A stretch of 12,931 nucleotides of DNA from Candidatus Avipropionibacterium avicola (GCA_018715445.1 DVLP01000090.1:1-12931), one strand, 5' to 3'; numbered from the stretch's first letter, positions 1 through 6,844 are shown. Numbers and translations are program-made. Notes: generated by a model not told the origin, from the sequence alone.

Positions 1-42
1 CCGTTTCCCCGGCCCGAACTGCGCCGGACACCTCCGATGGGG

Positions 43-48
43 AATAAT
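43..48 (+). promoter_or_regulatory. Possible -10 box upstream of the DUF3117 gene
   Basis: AATAAT is the only AT-rich hexamer in an otherwise GC-rich leader and lies 43 nt upstream of the start codon. No convincing -35 hexamer is seen 16-18 nt upstream (TGCGCC at 20-25), so the call rests on the -10 alone. The rest of bases 1-91 shows no gene. Confidence 0.3.
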
Positions 49-91
49 GGGGCCCGGCAGAATTCTTTGTGACGAGAGATGAGGTTGGGCG

Positions 92-259
92 ATGGCTGCG
101 ATGAAGCCGCGAACCGGTGACGGCCCGATGGAGGTCACCAAGGAGGGCCGTGGGATCGTCATGCGGGTACCACTCGAGGGGGGCGGCCGGCTCGTCGTCG
201 AGCTCAACGCAGACGAGGCCAAGGAACTGAAGGACGCACTGGGCGGCGTCGTCGGCTGA
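92..259 (+). CDS. DUF3117 family small protein (Rv1211-like)
   Basis: This is a 55-aa protein beginning MAAMKPRTGDGPMEVTKEGR and ending in an acidic helix (LNADEAKELKDALGGVVG). The sequence and length match the small, highly conserved actinobacterial DUF3117 family, whose M. tuberculosis member is Rv1211. Its biochemical role is not known to me. The ATG is supported by GAGG at 81-84, 7 nt upstream. The gene stands alone: two perfect hairpins follow its stop and probably end its transcript. Its place next to glgA/glgC is the same as in mycobacteria. The MKPRTGDGP and IVMRVPLEGGGRLVVEL segments are the recognisable core. There is no signal peptide or membrane segment, so it is probably cytoplasmic. 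Confidence 0.9.
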   Translation: MAAMKPRTGDGPMEVTKEGRGIVMRVPLEGGGRLVVELNADEAKELKDALGGVVG

Positions 260-272
260 CACGTCACCACCC

Positions 273-295
273 GACGGAGGCCGTGTGCCTCCGTC
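273..295 (+). terminator. Hairpin 1 of a tandem terminator-like pair
   Basis: GACGGAGGC (273-281) and GCCTCCGTC (287-295) form a perfect 9-bp stem with a 5-nt loop, 13 nt after the DUF3117 stop codon. There is no T-tract, as is common for actinobacterial terminators, so function is inferred from structure and position. Confidence 0.6.
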
Positions 296-300
296 ACCCG

Positions 301-325
301 GTGGGTCGGCGTCGAGCCGACCCAC
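301..325 (+). terminator. Hairpin 2 of a tandem terminator-like pair
   Basis: GTGGGTCGGC (301-310) and GCCGACCCAC (316-325) form a perfect 10-bp stem with a 5-nt GTCGA loop, 5 nt after hairpin 1. A short T-run (ATTT at 330-333) follows. Two perfect hairpins back to back are hard to explain as coding sequence and point to a transcription end. Confidence 0.6.
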
Positions 326-350
326 ACCGATTTCGCTGCAGGGTGCAGGT

Positions 351-1571
351 GTGACTGTCCGATCCGAAACCCCCACCACCGCGACGGAGCCGCCGTACCC
401 TCCGGCGGCACCGACCGAGACCGAGGTCGCTGGTGCCGGGTCTGCGGTGGAGCGGACCGATCACCGCGACCACCACCCGCTTCCGTGGGACCTCCCCGCC
501 GAGCAGTGGCGTCTGGCCACGGCCGGCGGGGCGTTCCTGCTGTCCTTCGTGGTGGCCCTGACCCTGATGTACGGCCGGCGCCACCCGATGTTCGGCGAGG
601 GATCGATCGGGGAGTACTCCGCGCTGATCGCCGCGCTGAGCACCGCCATCACCTTCGTGGTGTGGTTCGCCTGGGCGGTCCGCGGGCCGGCTCAGCGGTG
701 GCGACGTCGGATGGCGCTGTTCCTGCGGATCCTGGAGTACGTGGGCCTCACCCTGACCCATGCCGCCGTGGCGATGCTGGCGTTGTCGGGGACCTTCTGG
801 ATCCTCTCCCAGGCCTTCCGTGAGCTCACCCTCGACGGTTTTGCCGGGGCATTCATCGTCGCGGTCGGTAGTGCCGTGACCTCGTACCTGGTGGTGGGCT
901 CGGCGCTGTCGACCAACACCCGCCACCTCTCGCAACTGTTGGCGGTCTTCGTCGCCTCCGGGGCGCTGTCGAGCATGTTGACCGCGTCGGATCCCCTGTG
1001 GTGGCAGGATCATTTCAGCTCACTGGGAGCGGCCTCCGACCTCTCCGGCCTCACCTTCAACTTCACCCTGCTGCTCGGCGGTCTGGTGATCATCACCCTG
1101 TCCGGCTACCTCACCCACGACCTGGCGGTCTGGGCCGAGCTGGCGCGGGAACGGCCGTACAAGGTGACCGTGATGCGGATCGCCTTCCTGGTCGAAGGGG
1201 TCCTGCTGGCCGCTCTGGCGTTCCTGTCGGTGGATCGCTTCTTCTACACCCACAATGTGGTCGCCTATGCCATGGTGGCGGTCTTCCTCGCGATGGCGGC
1301 CGGCGTCCCCGTGCTGTTCCCGACGCTGTCGCGACCGTTCTCCCTGGTCTGCGCGCTCACCCTGACCGCGCTGGTGGTCGGGCTGGTGGCCTATCTCGGG
1401 GTGGGCTACCTCAACCTGACCGCCTTCGAGGTCCTCACGGTGGCAGGGATCTTCACCTGGCTGATCCTGCTGGTGGCCACCGTCGAGTCGGCCTCGGAGC
1501 ATCGTCGGTCCCACCCGGCAGCACTGGGCCACGACCCGGTCGTCGATCCCGATGACGACCGACTGCCCTGA
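351..1571 (+). CDS. Multi-pass membrane protein, DUF998-like
   Basis: This 406-aa integral membrane protein has a hydrophilic, Pro/Thr-rich N-terminus of about 55 residues, about ten hydrophobic segments, and an acidic tail (VVDPDDDRLP). The middle (DPLWWQDHFSSLGAASDL, then FNFTLLLGGLVIITLSGYL) resembles the W...SxLG...FN...G signature of DUF998 membrane proteins. No catalytic or transport motif is evident, so substrate and role are unknown. An in-frame GTG at 285 would add 22 residues, but it sits in the first of two perfect hairpins. I therefore prefer the GTG at 351, which has AGGG at 340-343, 7 nt upstream. The gene converges on glgA with 37 nt between the stop codons. Confidence 0.75.
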   Translation: MTVRSETPTTATEPPYPPAAPTETEVAGAGSAVERTDHRDHHPLPWDLPAEQWRLATAGGAFLLSFVVALTLMYGRRHPMFGEGSIGEYSALIAALSTAITFVVWFAWAVRGPAQRWRRRMALFLRILEYVGLTLTHAAVAMLALSGTFWILSQAFRELTLDGFAGAFIVAVGSAVTSYLVVGSALSTNTRHLSQLLAVFVASGALSSMLTASDPLWWQDHFSSLGAASDLSGLTFNFTLLLGGLVIITLSGYLTHDLAVWAELARERPYKVTVMRIAFLVEGVLLAALAFLSVDRFFYTHNVVAYAMVAVFLAMAAGVPVLFPTLSRPFSLVCALTLTALVVGLVAYLGVGYLNLTAFEVLTVAGIFTWLILLVATVESASEHRRSHPAALGHDPVVDPDDDRLP

Positions 1572-1601
1572 GCCCCTGTCGCCACCTCGGATGTGACGCG
1601 T

Positions 1602-1620
1602 CGCCACCTCAGCCGTGGCG
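1602..1620. terminator. Possible bidirectional hairpin at a convergent junction
   Basis: CGCCAC (1602-1607) and GTGGCG (1615-1620) form a 6-bp stem with a 7-nt loop at the 3' junction of the membrane-protein gene and glgA. It overlaps the glgA stop. A direct repeat TCGCCACCTC (1579-1588 and 1601-1610) also lies here. The stem is short, so this is weak. Confidence 0.3.
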
Positions 1621-2826
1621 CTCAATCGCGGTCCGGTAGACCTCCACCGTCTGAGCAGCGATCGTCGTCCACGAGAACTCGGAGCGGCAGCGTTGCCTGC
1701 CCGCCACACCGAAGCGGTGGGCCCGCTCCGGATCGGCCAGCAGCTCGTTCACCCGCTCGGCGAAGGTGGCCTCGAACTCGCTGATGTGGGCCGGGTCGTC
1801 GGCCCGCTCGGGGTCGTACGGGACCAGCAGGCCGGTCTCGCCGTCGACGACCACCTCAGGGATGCCGCCGACGGCCGAGGCCACGACCGCGGTCTCGCAG
1901 GCCATTGCCTCCAGGTTGACGATGCCGAGCGGCTCGTAGACCGACGGGCAGGCGAAGACCGTCGCATGGGTCAACACCTGGCGGACGTCCTCGCGGGGCA
2001 ACATCTCCGGCACCCACACCACGTTGCCGCGACTGTGCTGCAGCTGGGCGAAGGCGGTCTCGAACTCGGCGGCGATCTCCGGGGTGTCCGGTGCGCCGGC
2101 CAGCAGCACCACTTGTGCCCGCGGATCGATCGCGGCAGCGGCACGGACCAGGTGGATCAGCCCCTTCTGCCGGGTGATCCGACCGACGAAGACCACCGAC
2201 GGACGGTCCGGATCCATCCCGATCCGTCGCAGCGCCGCCGTGTCGCGATCCGGTCGGAACTCATCGGTGTCGATCCCGTTGCGGACCACGTGCACCTTGT
2301 CCGGATCGAGGTCGCGGTACGAGTCCAGCACGCCGGCCCGCATCCCCTCGCTCACGGCGATCACCGCATCGGCACCTTCGTAGGCGGTGCGTTCGGCCCA
2401 CGACGACAGGGCGTAGCCGCCGCCCAGCTGCTCGGCCTTCCACGGACGGTGCGGCTCCAGCGAGTGAGCGGTCACGACGTGGGCGACGTCGTGGAACAGT
2501 CCGGCCAGGTGACCGGCGAGGTTGGTGTACCAGGTGTGGGAGTGCACCACGGCCGGCGGTCGACCCAGACCCGTGCCGATCGCGGCCACCATCGACAGAT
2601 CGGCACCGAGCACCCGCAGCGCGGCGTTCGCCCCGGCCGGGTGGTCCTCCGGGTGGGCGAAGGCGCCCTCCCGCGGCTCACCCATGCAGTGCACCTCGAC
2701 CTCGGTGAGGGCCCGCAGCTGGGGGACCAACTGGGCGACATGCACCCCGGCCCCTCCGTAGATCGAGGGTGGGTACTCCCTGGTGAGCAGGGACACCCCG
2801 ATGTCGACGCGATCACCTGTGGTCAT
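1609..2826 (-). CDS. glgA: Glycogen synthase / maltose-1-phosphate synthase (GT4)
   Basis: This 405-aa GT-B fold glycosyltransferase is of the actinobacterial GlgA/GlgM type (mycobacterial GlgM is Rv1212c). Family members transfer glucose from ADP-glucose, either to glycogen or to glucose-1-phosphate to give maltose-1-phosphate. Sequence alone does not separate the two activities. The N-terminal donor/acceptor loop REYPPSIYGGAGVHV is at residues 16-30. HSLEPHRPWK is at 121-130. The phosphate-binding pair R216/K221 lies in GRITRQKG, and the GT4 E-x7-E motif is E298/E306 (EPLGIVNLE). Length is normal for the family. The ATG at 2826 gives seven residues ahead of the usual family start; no Shine-Dalgarno is seen. 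CACGAT ending 6 nt before the ATG could be a poor leaderless -10. It is divergent from glgC, which makes its substrate. Confidence 0.93.
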   Translation of the reverse strand: MTTGDRVDIGVSLLTREYPPSIYGGAGVHVAQLVPQLRALTEVEVHCMGEPREGAFAHPEDHPAGANAALRVLGADLSMVAAIGTGLGRPPAVVHSHTWYTNLAGHLAGLFHDVAHVVTAHSLEPHRPWKAEQLGGGYALSSWAERTAYEGADAVIAVSEGMRAGVLDSYRDLDPDKVHVVRNGIDTDEFRPDRDTAALRRIGMDPDRPSVVFVGRITRQKGLIHLVRAAAAIDPRAQVVLLAGAPDTPEIAAEFETAFAQLQHSRGNVVWVPEMLPREDVRQVLTHATVFACPSVYEPLGIVNLEAMACETAVVASAVGGIPEVVVDGETGLLVPYDPERADDPAHISEFEATFAERVNELLADPERAHRFGVAGRQRCRSEFSWTTIAAQTVEVYRTAIERHG

Positions 2827-2849
2827 GACGCGATCGTGTCACATCGGCG

Positions 2850-2877
2850 GCCGCGATGACCATGGTGACATCGCGGC
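2850..2877. promoter_or_regulatory. Nested dyad in the glgA-glgC divergent promoter region
   Basis: GCCGCGATG (2850-2858) and CATCGCGGC (2869-2877) are perfect 9-bp inverted arms. The 10-nt spacer contains the 8-bp palindrome ACCATGGT (2859-2866). A near-perfect 14-bp palindrome, GACGCGATCGTGTC, also lies at 2827-2840, directly before the glgA start. The dyad sits between the two start codons, upstream of the glgC -35, so it could be an operator controlling both genes. The regulator is unknown. Confidence 0.45.
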
Positions 2878-2919
2878 GTCACCCGGATGTCTTGGCTGGT
2901 GCGCATGTGGCCGAGGGTG

Positions 2920-2948
2920 TTGCCGGGGTGCGCCGGACCGCTTACGGT
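2920..2948 (+). promoter_or_regulatory. glgC promoter, probably leaderless
   Basis: TTGCCG (2920-2925), a 17-nt spacer and TACGGT (2943-2948) form a good housekeeping-type promoter. Only 6 nt separate the -10 box from the ATG at 2955, so transcription should begin at or next to the start codon. This also excludes the longer in-frame start at 2856, whose coding sequence would run through the promoter. Confidence 0.6.
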
Positions 2949-2954
2949 TCAGTC

Positions 2955-4181
2955 ATGGCGTCCAAACCGAAGGTCCTGGCACTGGTGCTCGCGGGAGGGG
3001 AGGGCAAGAGGCTGATGCCCCTGACGACCGACCGGGCGAAGCCGGCCGTGCCGTTCGGCGGCACGTTCCGACTGATCGACTTCGTGTTGTCGAACCTGGT
3101 CAACGCTGACCTGCGTCACATCTGCGTGCTCACCCAGTACAAGTCACACTCGCTCGACCGTCACATCTCGCTGACCTGGCGGATGTCGACCCTGCTCGGC
3201 AACTACATCACCCCGGTCCCGGCCCAGCAGCGACTCGGTCCGCGCTGGTTCCAGGGCAGTGCTGACGCGATCTTCCAGTCGATGAACCTGATCATCGACG
3301 AGGATCCCGACTACGTCGTCGTCTTCGGGGCCGACAACATCTATCGGATGGACGTCGAGCAGATGCTCGAGGCCCACATCGACTCCGGCCGCAACTGCAC
3401 CGTGGCGGGGATCCGGGTGCCGCGCTCCGAGGCGAGTGCCTTCGGCATCATCGATGCCGACACCGACGGGCGGATCAAGTCGTTCCTGGAGAAGCCGGAC
3501 GACCCGCCCGGTCTGCCCGACGACCCGGAGTCCTCGTTCGCCTCGATGGGGAACTACGTCTTCACCACCGATGCCCTGGTGGAGTGCCTGCAGACCGATG
3601 CCGCGGACCCGTCGTCGCGCCATGACATGGGCGGCAACATCGTGCCCGCCTTCGTCGAGACCGGTGATGCCGGGGTGTACGACTTCACCGAGAACACCGT
3701 GCCCGGCAGTACCGAGAAGGACCGGAACTACTGGCGTGACGTCGGGACGATCGACTCGTACCACGAGGCCCACATGGACCTGGTCTCGGTCGTGCCGGTG
3801 TTCAACCTCTACAACGACGACTGGCCGATCTGGACCAACCAGGCCCAGAAGCCGGGTGCCAAGTTCGTCCTGGACGGGCGCGCCCGCGACTCGATCGTCA
3901 GCGCCGGATGCATCATCTCCGGCGGCTACGTGGAGGACTCGGTGCTCTCACCCTCGGTGTGGATCGACCAGGGCTCCGACGTCGATGAGTCCGTGCTGCT
4001 CAACAACGTCCGCATCGGTGCCGGCTCGATCATCAAGCGGGCGATCCTCGACAAGTCGGTCGTGATCGAGCCCGGCACCAAGATCGGGATCGACGCCGAG
4101 GCCGATCGGGCCCGTGGCTGCACGGTCTCGGCCGGGGGCATCACCGTGATCCCCAAGGGTGCCCGGATCGGTCCGATCTGA
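2955..4181 (+). CDS. glgC: Glucose-1-phosphate adenylyltransferase (ADP-glucose pyrophosphorylase)
   Basis: This 408-aa enzyme makes ADP-glucose from ATP and glucose-1-phosphate, the committed step of bacterial glycogen synthesis. The N-terminal nucleotidyltransferase domain carries the pyrophosphorylase motif [15 protein letters not shown] (residues 10-24), [11 protein letters not shown] (33-43) and later FLEKP. The conserved [13 protein letters not shown] precedes a C-terminal left-handed beta-helix rich in Ile/Val hexapeptides ([19 protein letters not shown]). Length matches the roughly 404-aa mycobacterial GlgC. A longer frame could begin at 2856, but the family start ([15 protein letters not shown]) and the promoter both favour 2955. 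No Shine-Dalgarno is seen, consistent with a leaderless transcript. It is divergent from glgA; a triplicated repeat begins directly after its stop. Confidence 0.96.
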   Translation: MASKPKVLALVLAGGEGKRLMPLTTDRAKPAVPFGGTFRLIDFVLSNLVNADLRHICVLTQYKSHSLDRHISLTWRMSTLLGNYITPVPAQQRLGPRWFQGSADAIFQSMNLIIDEDPDYVVVFGADNIYRMDVEQMLEAHIDSGRNCTVAGIRVPRSEASAFGIIDADTDGRIKSFLEKPDDPPGLPDDPESSFASMGNYVFTTDALVECLQTDAADPSSRHDMGGNIVPAFVETGDAGVYDFTENTVPGSTEKDRNYWRDVGTIDSYHEAHMDLVSVVPVFNLYNDDWPIWTNQAQKPGAKFVLDGRARDSIVSAGCIISGGYVEDSVLSPSVWIDQGSDVDESVLLNNVRIGAGSIIKRAILDKSVVIEPGTKIGIDAEADRARGCTVSAGGITVIPKGARIGPI

Positions 4182-4313
4182 CCCTTCGACGGGCTCGGCC
4201 CCTCGACGAGCTCGGGGAGCGTGGACCCCTCGACGGGCTCGGCCCCTCGACGAGCTCGGGGAGCGTGGGCCCCTCGACGGGCTCGGCCCCTCGACGGGCT
4301 CGGGGAGCGTCAG
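4182..4313. repeat. Three tandem 44-bp GC-rich palindromic repeats
   Basis: Three nearly identical 44-bp units lie at 4182-4225, 4226-4269 and 4270-4313. Each unit holds two copies of a half-element of the form CCCCTCGACGRGCTCGG and ends GGGGAGCGT. The half-elements contain the palindrome GAGCTC and a CTCG/CGAG stem. Similar CCTTCGAC-GCTC motifs are scattered between genes in many high-GC actinobacteria. The array starts at the first base after the glgC stop and its last bases overlap the stop codon of the convergent kinase gene. It may act as a bidirectional terminator or a REP-like element. No ORF is likely inside it. Confidence 0.85.
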
Positions 4314-5107
4314 GTGAGCTGGTGCAGCGTTTGGTGGAAGCTGATCCGTTCCGGGTCGGGGTCGATGCCGTACGCCTCGAGGTAGGTCCGGTCCCAGCCG
4401 TGGCCGTAGTTCCAGCCCAGGCTCAGCAGGGCCACGGCCAGGTCGGCCCAGCGGTCACCGACCCCCAGATCACCCAGGTCGACGTAGCCGACGAGGTGAC
4501 CCTCGGCGTCGAGCAACACATTGGGCGCGCAGGCGTCACCACAGCAGACCACCCGATCGCGTGGAGCCACGGCAGGCGCAGTGGCTGCCAGCTCTCGGAC
4601 CCGGTGGTCGGGATGGTCCACGGCCTGCTCGGCCGGTGACCACGTCCAGGGACATTCGGCGACCGGCAACGTGTCGTGGAAGCGCCGCAGCGCCGTGCCC
4701 AGGGTTGCGACGGTCTGCTCCGGTCGCTCGCGATGGGCCGGGGCGATCGCGTGGGTGCCGGGCAGGGCCGCGGTCAGCATCCACTGACCGGCGCCGTCAG
4801 GGACCGGACCCACCGCAAGCACCTCGGGCACCGGGAGTCGGTCGCCGATCCAGCGCAGACGACGTGCCTCCCCGGCCAGGTCGAGCGCGCCACCGAGGAC
4901 GGCGCCGGGGGGCCGAGCCACCTTGAGATAACGCAGGGGTGCCGATGCCGGTCCGATCCGCCATGTGGTGGCGGCGTCGTTGTGCCACACCGCAGCGAGT
5001 GGCTGCCCGTCGGCGATCTCGACGATCCACGGGGCAGGCCGGGAACTGGGGTGGCCGGGGTCCGGCGTGCCAGCCTCTGAGACCTCGTCGGTCGGGTCGG
5101 TGCTCAG
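4310..5107 (-). CDS. APH(3')-like aminoglycoside phosphotransferase family protein
   Basis: This kinase-like phosphotransferase has the APH(3') layout. The N-lobe includes PAPWIVEIADGQPLAAVW and the ATP-binding lysine in YLKVA (K62). GDACAPNVLL is the catalytic loop and GYVDLGDLGVGDRWADLA holds the metal-binding Asp. The first conventional start is GTG at 4990 (226 aa), but that removes the first strand of the N-lobe. The frame is open back to 5131 with only one near-start, a CTG at 5107 that overlaps the upstream methyltransferase stop as CTGA. From there the protein is 265 aa, close to APH(3') length, and its D191, N196 and D210 align with D190, N195 and D208 of APH(3')-IIIa. The usual catalytic-loop His is Cys (C189-G-D). 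It probably forms an operon with the methyltransferase. Substrate is unknown; resistance should not be assumed. A decayed start codon is an alternative. Confidence 0.8.
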   Translation of the reverse strand: MSTDPTDEVSEAGTPDPGHPSSRPAPWIVEIADGQPLAAVWHNDAATTWRIGPASAPLRYLKVARPPGAVLGGALDLAGEARRLRWIGDRLPVPEVLAVGPVPDGAGQWMLTAALPGTHAIAPAHRERPEQTVATLGTALRRFHDTLPVAECPWTWSPAEQAVDHPDHRVRELAATAPAVAPRDRVVCCGDACAPNVLLDAEGHLVGYVDLGDLGVGDRWADLAVALLSLGWNYGHGWDRTYLEAYGIDPDPERISFHQTLHQLT

Positions 5108-5760
5108 CGCTTGACCGCGACCAGCAGGCCGTCACCGACCGGGAGCAGCCCGGGGACCAGGTCCTCGTCCTCGGTGATCATGCCGATCGCCTCACGGACC
5201 GCCTCGGTCTCGTCGTCGGTGGCATCGCCGGCCACCCGGTCCTGACGCAGGGCGTTGTCGAGGACCAGCACGCCACCGTGGCGCAGCAACCGGACGCCCT
5301 GCTCGACGTAGGCCGGGTACTCCACCTTGTCCGCATCGACGAAGACCAGGTCGTAGGCACCGTCGGACAGGTTCGGCAGCACGGTGAGCGCGTCACCGGC
5401 GATCAGCCGGAACCGCTGGTTGCGGATGCCGCGCTCGGTGAAGGCGGTACGGGCCGCGGCCTGGTGCTCCGGCTCGATGTCGACACTGGTGAGCACGCCG
5501 TCCTCGGTCATCCCGCGGAAGAGGGCGAGTCCGGAGACCCCTGCACCGGTGCCGATCTCGACCACGGCGCGGGCGTTGACGGCCCGGCTGAGGAAGGTCA
5601 GCGCGGTGGCGCCGCCCTGCCCGATGGGATGGAGGCCGAAGGACTCGGAGGCCGCACGGGCATCGGCGGCCTGTTCGACTTCGGGGATGAGGGTTTCGGC
5701 CCAGGCCCAGGACTGTGCGCTGGGGGCCAGCTGCGATGGCGAGGGGGGCTGTGCATTCAC
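5104..5760 (-). CDS. SAM-dependent O-methyltransferase (Rv1220c-like)
   Basis: This 218-aa class I methyltransferase belongs to the catechol/caffeoyl-CoA O-methyltransferase group. It carries the SAM-binding motif VVEIGTGAGVSGLALF (from residue 66), the acidic ribose-binding SVDIEPEH, and the metal-binding motifs LVFVDADK and VLDNALR. It ends GLLPVGDGLLVAVKR, like the family. It resembles M. tuberculosis Rv1220c, which sits beside sigE there; the methyl acceptor is unknown. An in-frame ATG at 5814 would add 18 Arg/Ser-rich residues. I prefer GTG at 5760 because TAGGGT lies 8 nt upstream on the minus strand and because family members begin shortly before the SWAWAE segment. The kinase frame begins at its stop. 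It is divergent from dapA. Confidence 0.88.
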   Translation of the reverse strand: MNAQPPSPSQLAPSAQSWAWAETLIPEVEQAADARAASESFGLHPIGQGGATALTFLSRAVNARAVVEIGTGAGVSGLALFRGMTEDGVLTSVDIEPEHQAAARTAFTERGIRNQRFRLIAGDALTVLPNLSDGAYDLVFVDADKVEYPAYVEQGVRLLRHGGVLVLDNALRQDRVAGDATDDETEAVREAIGMITEDEDLVPGLLPVGDGLLVAVKR

Positions 5761-5768
5761 ACCGACGA

Positions 5769-5774
5769 ACCCTA
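5769..5774 (-). promoter_or_regulatory. -10 box of the O-methyltransferase gene
   Basis: On the minus strand the sequence reads GTGTAGGGT, with 8 nt between TAGGGT and the GTG at 5760. The same hexamer sits at the equivalent place before dapA and tatB. No good -35 is visible, so assignment depends on the -10 and its spacing. Confidence 0.4.
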
Positions 5775-5850
5775 CACTGCACGACCCGGTTCGTGGGAGC
5801 CGTTCGACCCGCACAACCGCACGACGCGGCCGCTCTCACATCTGAGGAAG

Positions 5851-5883
5851 TTGACCGGTGGTGCCGGTGCGGCGCGATAGGGT
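5851..5883 (+). promoter_or_regulatory. dapA promoter, probably leaderless
   Basis: TTGACC (5851-5856) and TAGGGT (5878-5883) lie upstream of dapA. The -10 box ends 7 nt before the ATG, so the mRNA would begin at or near the start codon. The spacer of 21 nt is longer than the usual 16-18, so the -35 may be fortuitous. Confidence 0.45.
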
Positions 5884-5890
5884 GCTGCCC

Positions 5891-6802
5891 ATGCGCAGTA
5901 CGGAGAGGGATCGGCCGTTCGGTCGACTGCTGACCGCCATGGTGACCCCGTTCGCGCCCGATCTGTCGTTGGACCTACCGGCCGCCGCTGCGCTGGCCCG
6001 CCACCTGGTGGATGACCAGGGCAACGACGGCATCGTGGTCAGCGGGACGACGGGGGAGTCCCCGACGACCTCGGACGAGGAAAAGGCGGCACTGTTGCGG
6101 ACGGTGGTGTCCGCGGTCGGCGACCGGGCCCACGTGGTCGCCGGGGTCGGCACCTTCGACACCGCCCACACGATCGACCTCGCCCAGCAGGCCGCTGACC
6201 TCGGTGCCGACGGGTTGCTGGTCGTGACCCCGTACTACAACAAGCCTCCGCAGGCCGGTCTGGTGCGTCACTTCACTGCGGTGGCCGACGCCACCGACCT
6301 GCCGGTGCTGCTGTACGACATCCCGCACCGCTCGGGCATCCCGATCGCCGAGGAGAGCCTGCTCGAGCTCGCCACCCACGACCGGATCGTCGGGGTCAAG
6401 GACGCCAAGGGCAACCTGGTCAGCTCGGCGCGGGTGATGGCCCTGTGCGCCGAGCGAGGTGACCAGTTCGCCTACTACGCCGGTGACGATCCCGCGATCC
6501 TGGCGCTGCTCAGTGTCGGAGCCGTCGGACTGGTCGGCACCTCGACCGCCTTCACCGGCGCCCTCACCGCCCAGCTGATCGCCGCCCACGAGCAGGGCGA
6601 CCTGACCACCGCGCGTGAACTGTACCGGCGCCTGCTGCCGGTCTACACCGGCATCTTCGTCACCCAGGGCTGCATCATGGTCAAGGCAGGCCTGGCCCTG
6701 CAGGGCCGCCCCGTCGGCGGGGTTCGCGCGCCGCTGGTCGAGGCCACCGAGGTCGAGGTCGCCGGACTGGCGACCAGCCTGGCCGCAGCCGGCCTGAGCT
6801 GA
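5891..6802 (+). CDS. dapA: 4-hydroxy-tetrahydrodipicolinate synthase
   Basis: This 303-aa class I aldolase of the DHDPS family condenses pyruvate with aspartate semialdehyde at the entry to diaminopimelate and lysine synthesis. The N-terminus GRLLTAMVTPF, the active-site GTTGESPT, VTPYYNKP (Y115/Y116), the triad Tyr in LYDIPHRSG (Y142) and the Schiff-base lysine K170 in GVKDAKGN are all present, so it should be active. Length is normal. A longer frame from 5858 is rejected because the -10 box would fall inside it and the family begins near MRSTERDRPFGRLL. No other lysine-pathway gene is nearby, so dapA stands alone between the methyltransferase (divergent) and the sigma-factor operon. Paralogues of the N-acetylneuraminate lyase superfamily are possible but less likely with this motif set. 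Confidence 0.94.
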   Translation: MRSTERDRPFGRLLTAMVTPFAPDLSLDLPAAAALARHLVDDQGNDGIVVSGTTGESPTTSDEEKAALLRTVVSAVGDRAHVVAGVGTFDTAHTIDLAQQAADLGADGLLVVTPYYNKPPQAGLVRHFTAVADATDLPVLLYDIPHRSGIPIAEESLLELATHDRIVGVKDAKGNLVSSARVMALCAERGDQFAYYAGDDPAILALLSVGAVGLVGTSTAFTGALTAQLIAAHEQGDLTTARELYRRLLPVYTGIFVTQGCIMVKAGLALQGRPVGGVRAPLVEATEVEVAGLATSLAAAGLS

Positions 6803-6832
6803 GCCGGCCTGAGCTGGGCCGGCCTGAGCTGG
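6788..6832 (+). repeat. 15-bp tandem repeat, three copies, spanning the dapA stop
   Basis: GCCGGCCTGAGCTGR occurs three times in direct succession at 6788-6802, 6803-6817 and 6818-6832, the only difference being the last base of each unit. The first copy encodes the last residues of DapA (AGLS) and its TGA; the other two lie past the stop. Each unit contains the palindrome GGCC and AGCT. Confidence 0.85.
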
Positions 6833-6844
6833 GCCACCGGGCCC

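Noticed and set aside
1615..2859. 414-codon open frame on the plus strand opposite glgA
   Set aside because: It is an exact shadow of the strongly conserved glgA frame, with shadow-like composition rich in His, Arg and Gly.
2856..2954. N-terminal extension of glgC starting at 2856
   Set aside because: It would place the operator-like dyad and the TTGCCG/TACGGT promoter inside coding sequence. The family start fits 2955.
4310..5107. Calling the APH-like gene an antibiotic-resistance determinant
   Set aside because: Family resemblance does not establish drug substrates, the catalytic His is replaced, the start is irregular, and there is no mobile element nearby.
4939..5880. 313-codon plus-strand frame opposite the kinase and methyltransferase
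   Set aside because: The minus-strand genes carry clear family motifs; this frame has none and crosses the divergent promoter region.
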